Part shown: positions 62,474-64,000 of the stretch, in pieces
How the letters are laid out: the number at the start of each line of letters is the position of its first letter
How positions within the stretch are numbered: the stretch's first letter is position 1
Source of the DNA: an uncultured Ruminococcus sp.
GTDB lineage: Bacteria; Bacillota; Clostridia; Oscillospirales; Acutalibacteraceae
Direction: 5' to 3'
Assembly (NCBI GenBank): GCA_902764235.1
Contig: CACWVH010000001.1
Span: 1 to 64,000 of the forward strand
DNA length: 64,000 nt
Notes under the pieces: model-generated
The model's input: the letters and a program-made list of their open reading frames with translations, nothing else
Told to the model about the DNA's origin: nothing
Databases searched by the model: none
Position numbers and translations under genes: made by a program

Positions 62474-64000
62474 TTGGCTATATTAAAAATGAAGAGCGTC
62501 AGGATCGTTGCTTTGAAAAAAGATCGAAAAAGGATTCTTGAACATCTTCAGAACAGTTCTCTTGTGCAGATCAGGCATAATGAGCTTCCTGAGGAAGGCT
62601 TTTCACGTTCCGATACAGCTGCTCAGCTTCAACAGTTTGACAGGAATACCGGTCTGATGAAACAGGCACTAAAAATTCTGGATAAAACTGTTCCCGAAAA
62701 GAAAGGTCTTCTTGCTTCCTTCAAAGGCAGAAGAGAGATAGAGCCTGAGGATATCGGTAAAATAGCATCAGCTTCTCCCAAGGTAGTTGGGATCTGCAAT
62801 AAGATCATAGATCTTGAAAAACAGCGTGCTGATACAGCAGCTGAGAGGATCAGATTAAAAACCCTTCTCGCTCAGCTTGAACCATGGAAATCACTTGATA
62901 TTCCTCTTAATACCTCTGATACTGCAACAACAGCTGTATTTATTGGTACATTCCCGAAAATGTTTGATGATGTCAGTCTTTCCGAGGCTCTTGCTCAGGA
63001 TGAAGATCTTGTATTTAATTATGAGATATTCTTTTCATCTTCTGTACTGACCTGTGCTGTTATATATGTTCCTAAAACACAAAGGGAACAGGCTGAAAAT
63101 ATTTTAAGGACTCTCGGTTTCACAAGACCGCTCAATCCTACGTCAAAAATACCGAGTGAAAAGATAAAAAGGCTCGAAAAGAAGGACAACGAGCTTGTCA
63201 AAAAGATAAGCGAAGCTACAGTAAATATCCAGAAATATGCTAAATACCGTATGTCAATTTCCGACACTCTGGATTATTATAATCTGCGTGCTGACAAGTA
63301 CAGGGTTATCTCTGAGCTGGATCAGAGCAGGAATACATTTATTCTTTACGGCTATGTTCCTGAGGAGGACGAAAAAGAGCTTGAAGCAATATGTCTTAAA
63401 GCAGCGGACTGTATCGTGGAATTCACAGATGCAGGCGATGATGCTCCTGTTAAGCTTAAAAACAATAAGTTTGCAGAACCGGCTGAGAGTATTGTAACGA
63501 TGTATTCCCCGCCGTCTAAATATGATATAGATCCGACTCCGATACTTGCATTTTTCTTTTATTTCTTCTTTGGAATGATGTTTTCGGATGCAGGCTACGG
63601 ATTATTGCTTGTTATTGCAACAACAATCGGTATATGTGTATTCAAGCCTGACAAGCAGATGAGAAATAATCTCAAGCTGTTTCAGTATTGCGGTGTGGCA
63701 ACCATATTCTGGGGACTGGTTTTCGGAAGTATATTCGGAGATGCCCCGGCCGTGTTTTATAAGATGTTCACAGGCAATGAAATAACTATGGCTCAGCTGC
63801 TGCCGTGGCCGACGCTTGACACCCAGAAGGACGCACTGACTATAATGATTTTGTCCATTGCACTGGGACTTGTGCATATACTTGTGGGAATGGGCTGTAA
63901 ATTTTATGTCTGTATCAGGCAGAAAAAATATGCAGAAGCGTTTTTCGATACGGGTTTGTGGATGACGATGCTTATAGGCTTCGCAATCCTTGCAGCAGGT
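62474..64000 (+). CDS. V-type ATP synthase subunit I (partial, 3' end outside the window)
   Basis: The frame from a TTG (62474) is open to the window's end, 509 codons so far. The N-terminal soluble arm begins MAILKMKSVRIVALKKDRK and includes long helical regions (to about 330). The membrane part starts with the diagnostic MYSPPSKYDIDPTPILAFFF block (near 343) and FFGMMFSDAGYGLLL, as in subunit I / a of V- and A-type ATPases, the stator that carries the ion half-channels. A GTGGTGA site lies 7 bases before the TTG. The rest of the operon (K, E, C, F, A, B, D) presumably follows outside the window. Confidence 0.93.
   Translation, partial: MAILKMKSVRIVALKKDRKRILEHLQNSSLVQIRHNELPEEGFSRSDTAAQLQQFDRNTGLMKQALKILDKTVPEKKGLLASFKGRREIEPEDIGKIASASPKVVGICNKIIDLEKQRADTAAERIRLKTLLAQLEPWKSLDIPLNTSDTATTAVFIGTFPKMFDDVSLSEALAQDEDLVFNYEIFFSSSVLTCAVIYVPKTQREQAENILRTLGFTRPLNPTSKIPSEKIKRLEKKDNELVKKISEATVNIQKYAKYRMSISDTLDYYNLRADKYRVISELDQSRNTFILYGYVPEEDEKELEAICLKAADCIVEFTDAGDDAPVKLKNNKFAEPAESIVTMYSPPSKYDIDPTPILAFFFYFFFGMMFSDAGYGLLLVIATTIGICVFKPDKQMRNNLKLFQYCGVATIFWGLVFGSIFGDAPAVFYKMFTGNEITMAQLLPWPTLDTQKDALTIMILSIALGLVHILVGMGCKFYVCIRQKKYAEAFFDTGLWMTMLIGFAILAAG

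Overview
The window looks like a chromosomal segment from a low-to-mid GC gut Clostridia member, most like a Ruminococcus-type Oscillospiraceae. The supporting signs are an IspH-ribosomal protein S1 fusion, a Trp T-box ahead of the trp operon, a V-type ATPase operon, DHHW, UPF0340 and YgiQ family genes, AAGGAGG-type ribosome binding sites and consensus TTGACA/TATAAT promoters. This is inference from gene content, not from a database match. Most of the window is housekeeping sequence on the + strand. The intergenic gaps are unusually rich in short repeats and MITE-like elements.

Layout. 1-2.6 kb: glmM and a glycosyltransferase. 2.6-3.0 kb: two dispersed repeats. 3.0-5.9 kb: ruvC, a histidine phosphatase, ruvA, ruvB. 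6.0-14.3 kb: xseA-xseB-ispA-dxs-tlyA-nadK-argR-recN, the classic Firmicutes order. 14.4-19.7 kb: HIT protein, comEC, holA, a Toprim RNase M5-like protein, RNase Z. 19.9-22.1 kb (-): feoA-feoB. 22.5-25.8 kb: cmk-plsC-ispH/rpsA. 26-27.2 kb: UPF0340 and HD proteins. 27.4-34.2 kb: promoter, Trp T-box and complete trpEGDCFBA. 34.3-35.6 kb (-): DHHW lipoprotein. 36.1-40.7 kb: a patB/malY aminotransferase gene cut in two by a 1,166-bp insertion carrying an alpha/beta hydrolase, then nitrilase, HAD and esterase genes. 40.8-41.2 kb (-): PaaI-type thioesterase. 41.7-48.9 kb: a cobalamin-riboswitch operon. 49-52.3 kb: a small unknown gene, a zinc-ribbon pseudogene, an ArsC-family protein and YgiQ. 52.8-54.3 kb: NfeD and SPFH membrane pair. 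54.9-61.8 kb: purE-F-M-N, a PurO-type IMP cyclohydrolase, a stand-alone AICAR formyltransferase, purD. 62-64 kb: start of a V-type ATPase operon, with subunit I running off the window.

The most interesting system is the 41.7-48.9 kb operon. A sigma-A promoter and an AdoCbl riboswitch with a terminator expression platform precede five genes: a small homing-endonuclease-associated-repeat protein, a secreted membrane-anchored protein joining a DUF4430 (transcobalamin beta-domain-like) module to an alpha/alpha-barrel module, a second membrane-anchored DUF4430 protein on a long Ser/Glu/Lys-rich stalk, an ECF T component, and one polypeptide fusing both ECF ATPases to a membrane S component. I read this as a complete corrinoid capture and import system in which surface proteins resembling mammalian intrinsic factor/transcobalamin, with domain order reversed, feed an ECF transporter. 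The riboswitch and domain layout are seen in the sequence; the ligand and the hand-over are inference.

Other points of note are a MITE with about 20-bp inverted ends and a 10-bp target duplication (50184-50318) whose relative lies at the window's left edge, a three-copy dispersed repeat (about 2.9, 27.3 and 54.5 kb), a likely internal start that would release free S1 from the IspH-S1 fusion, and a zinc-ribbon gene with two in-frame stops.
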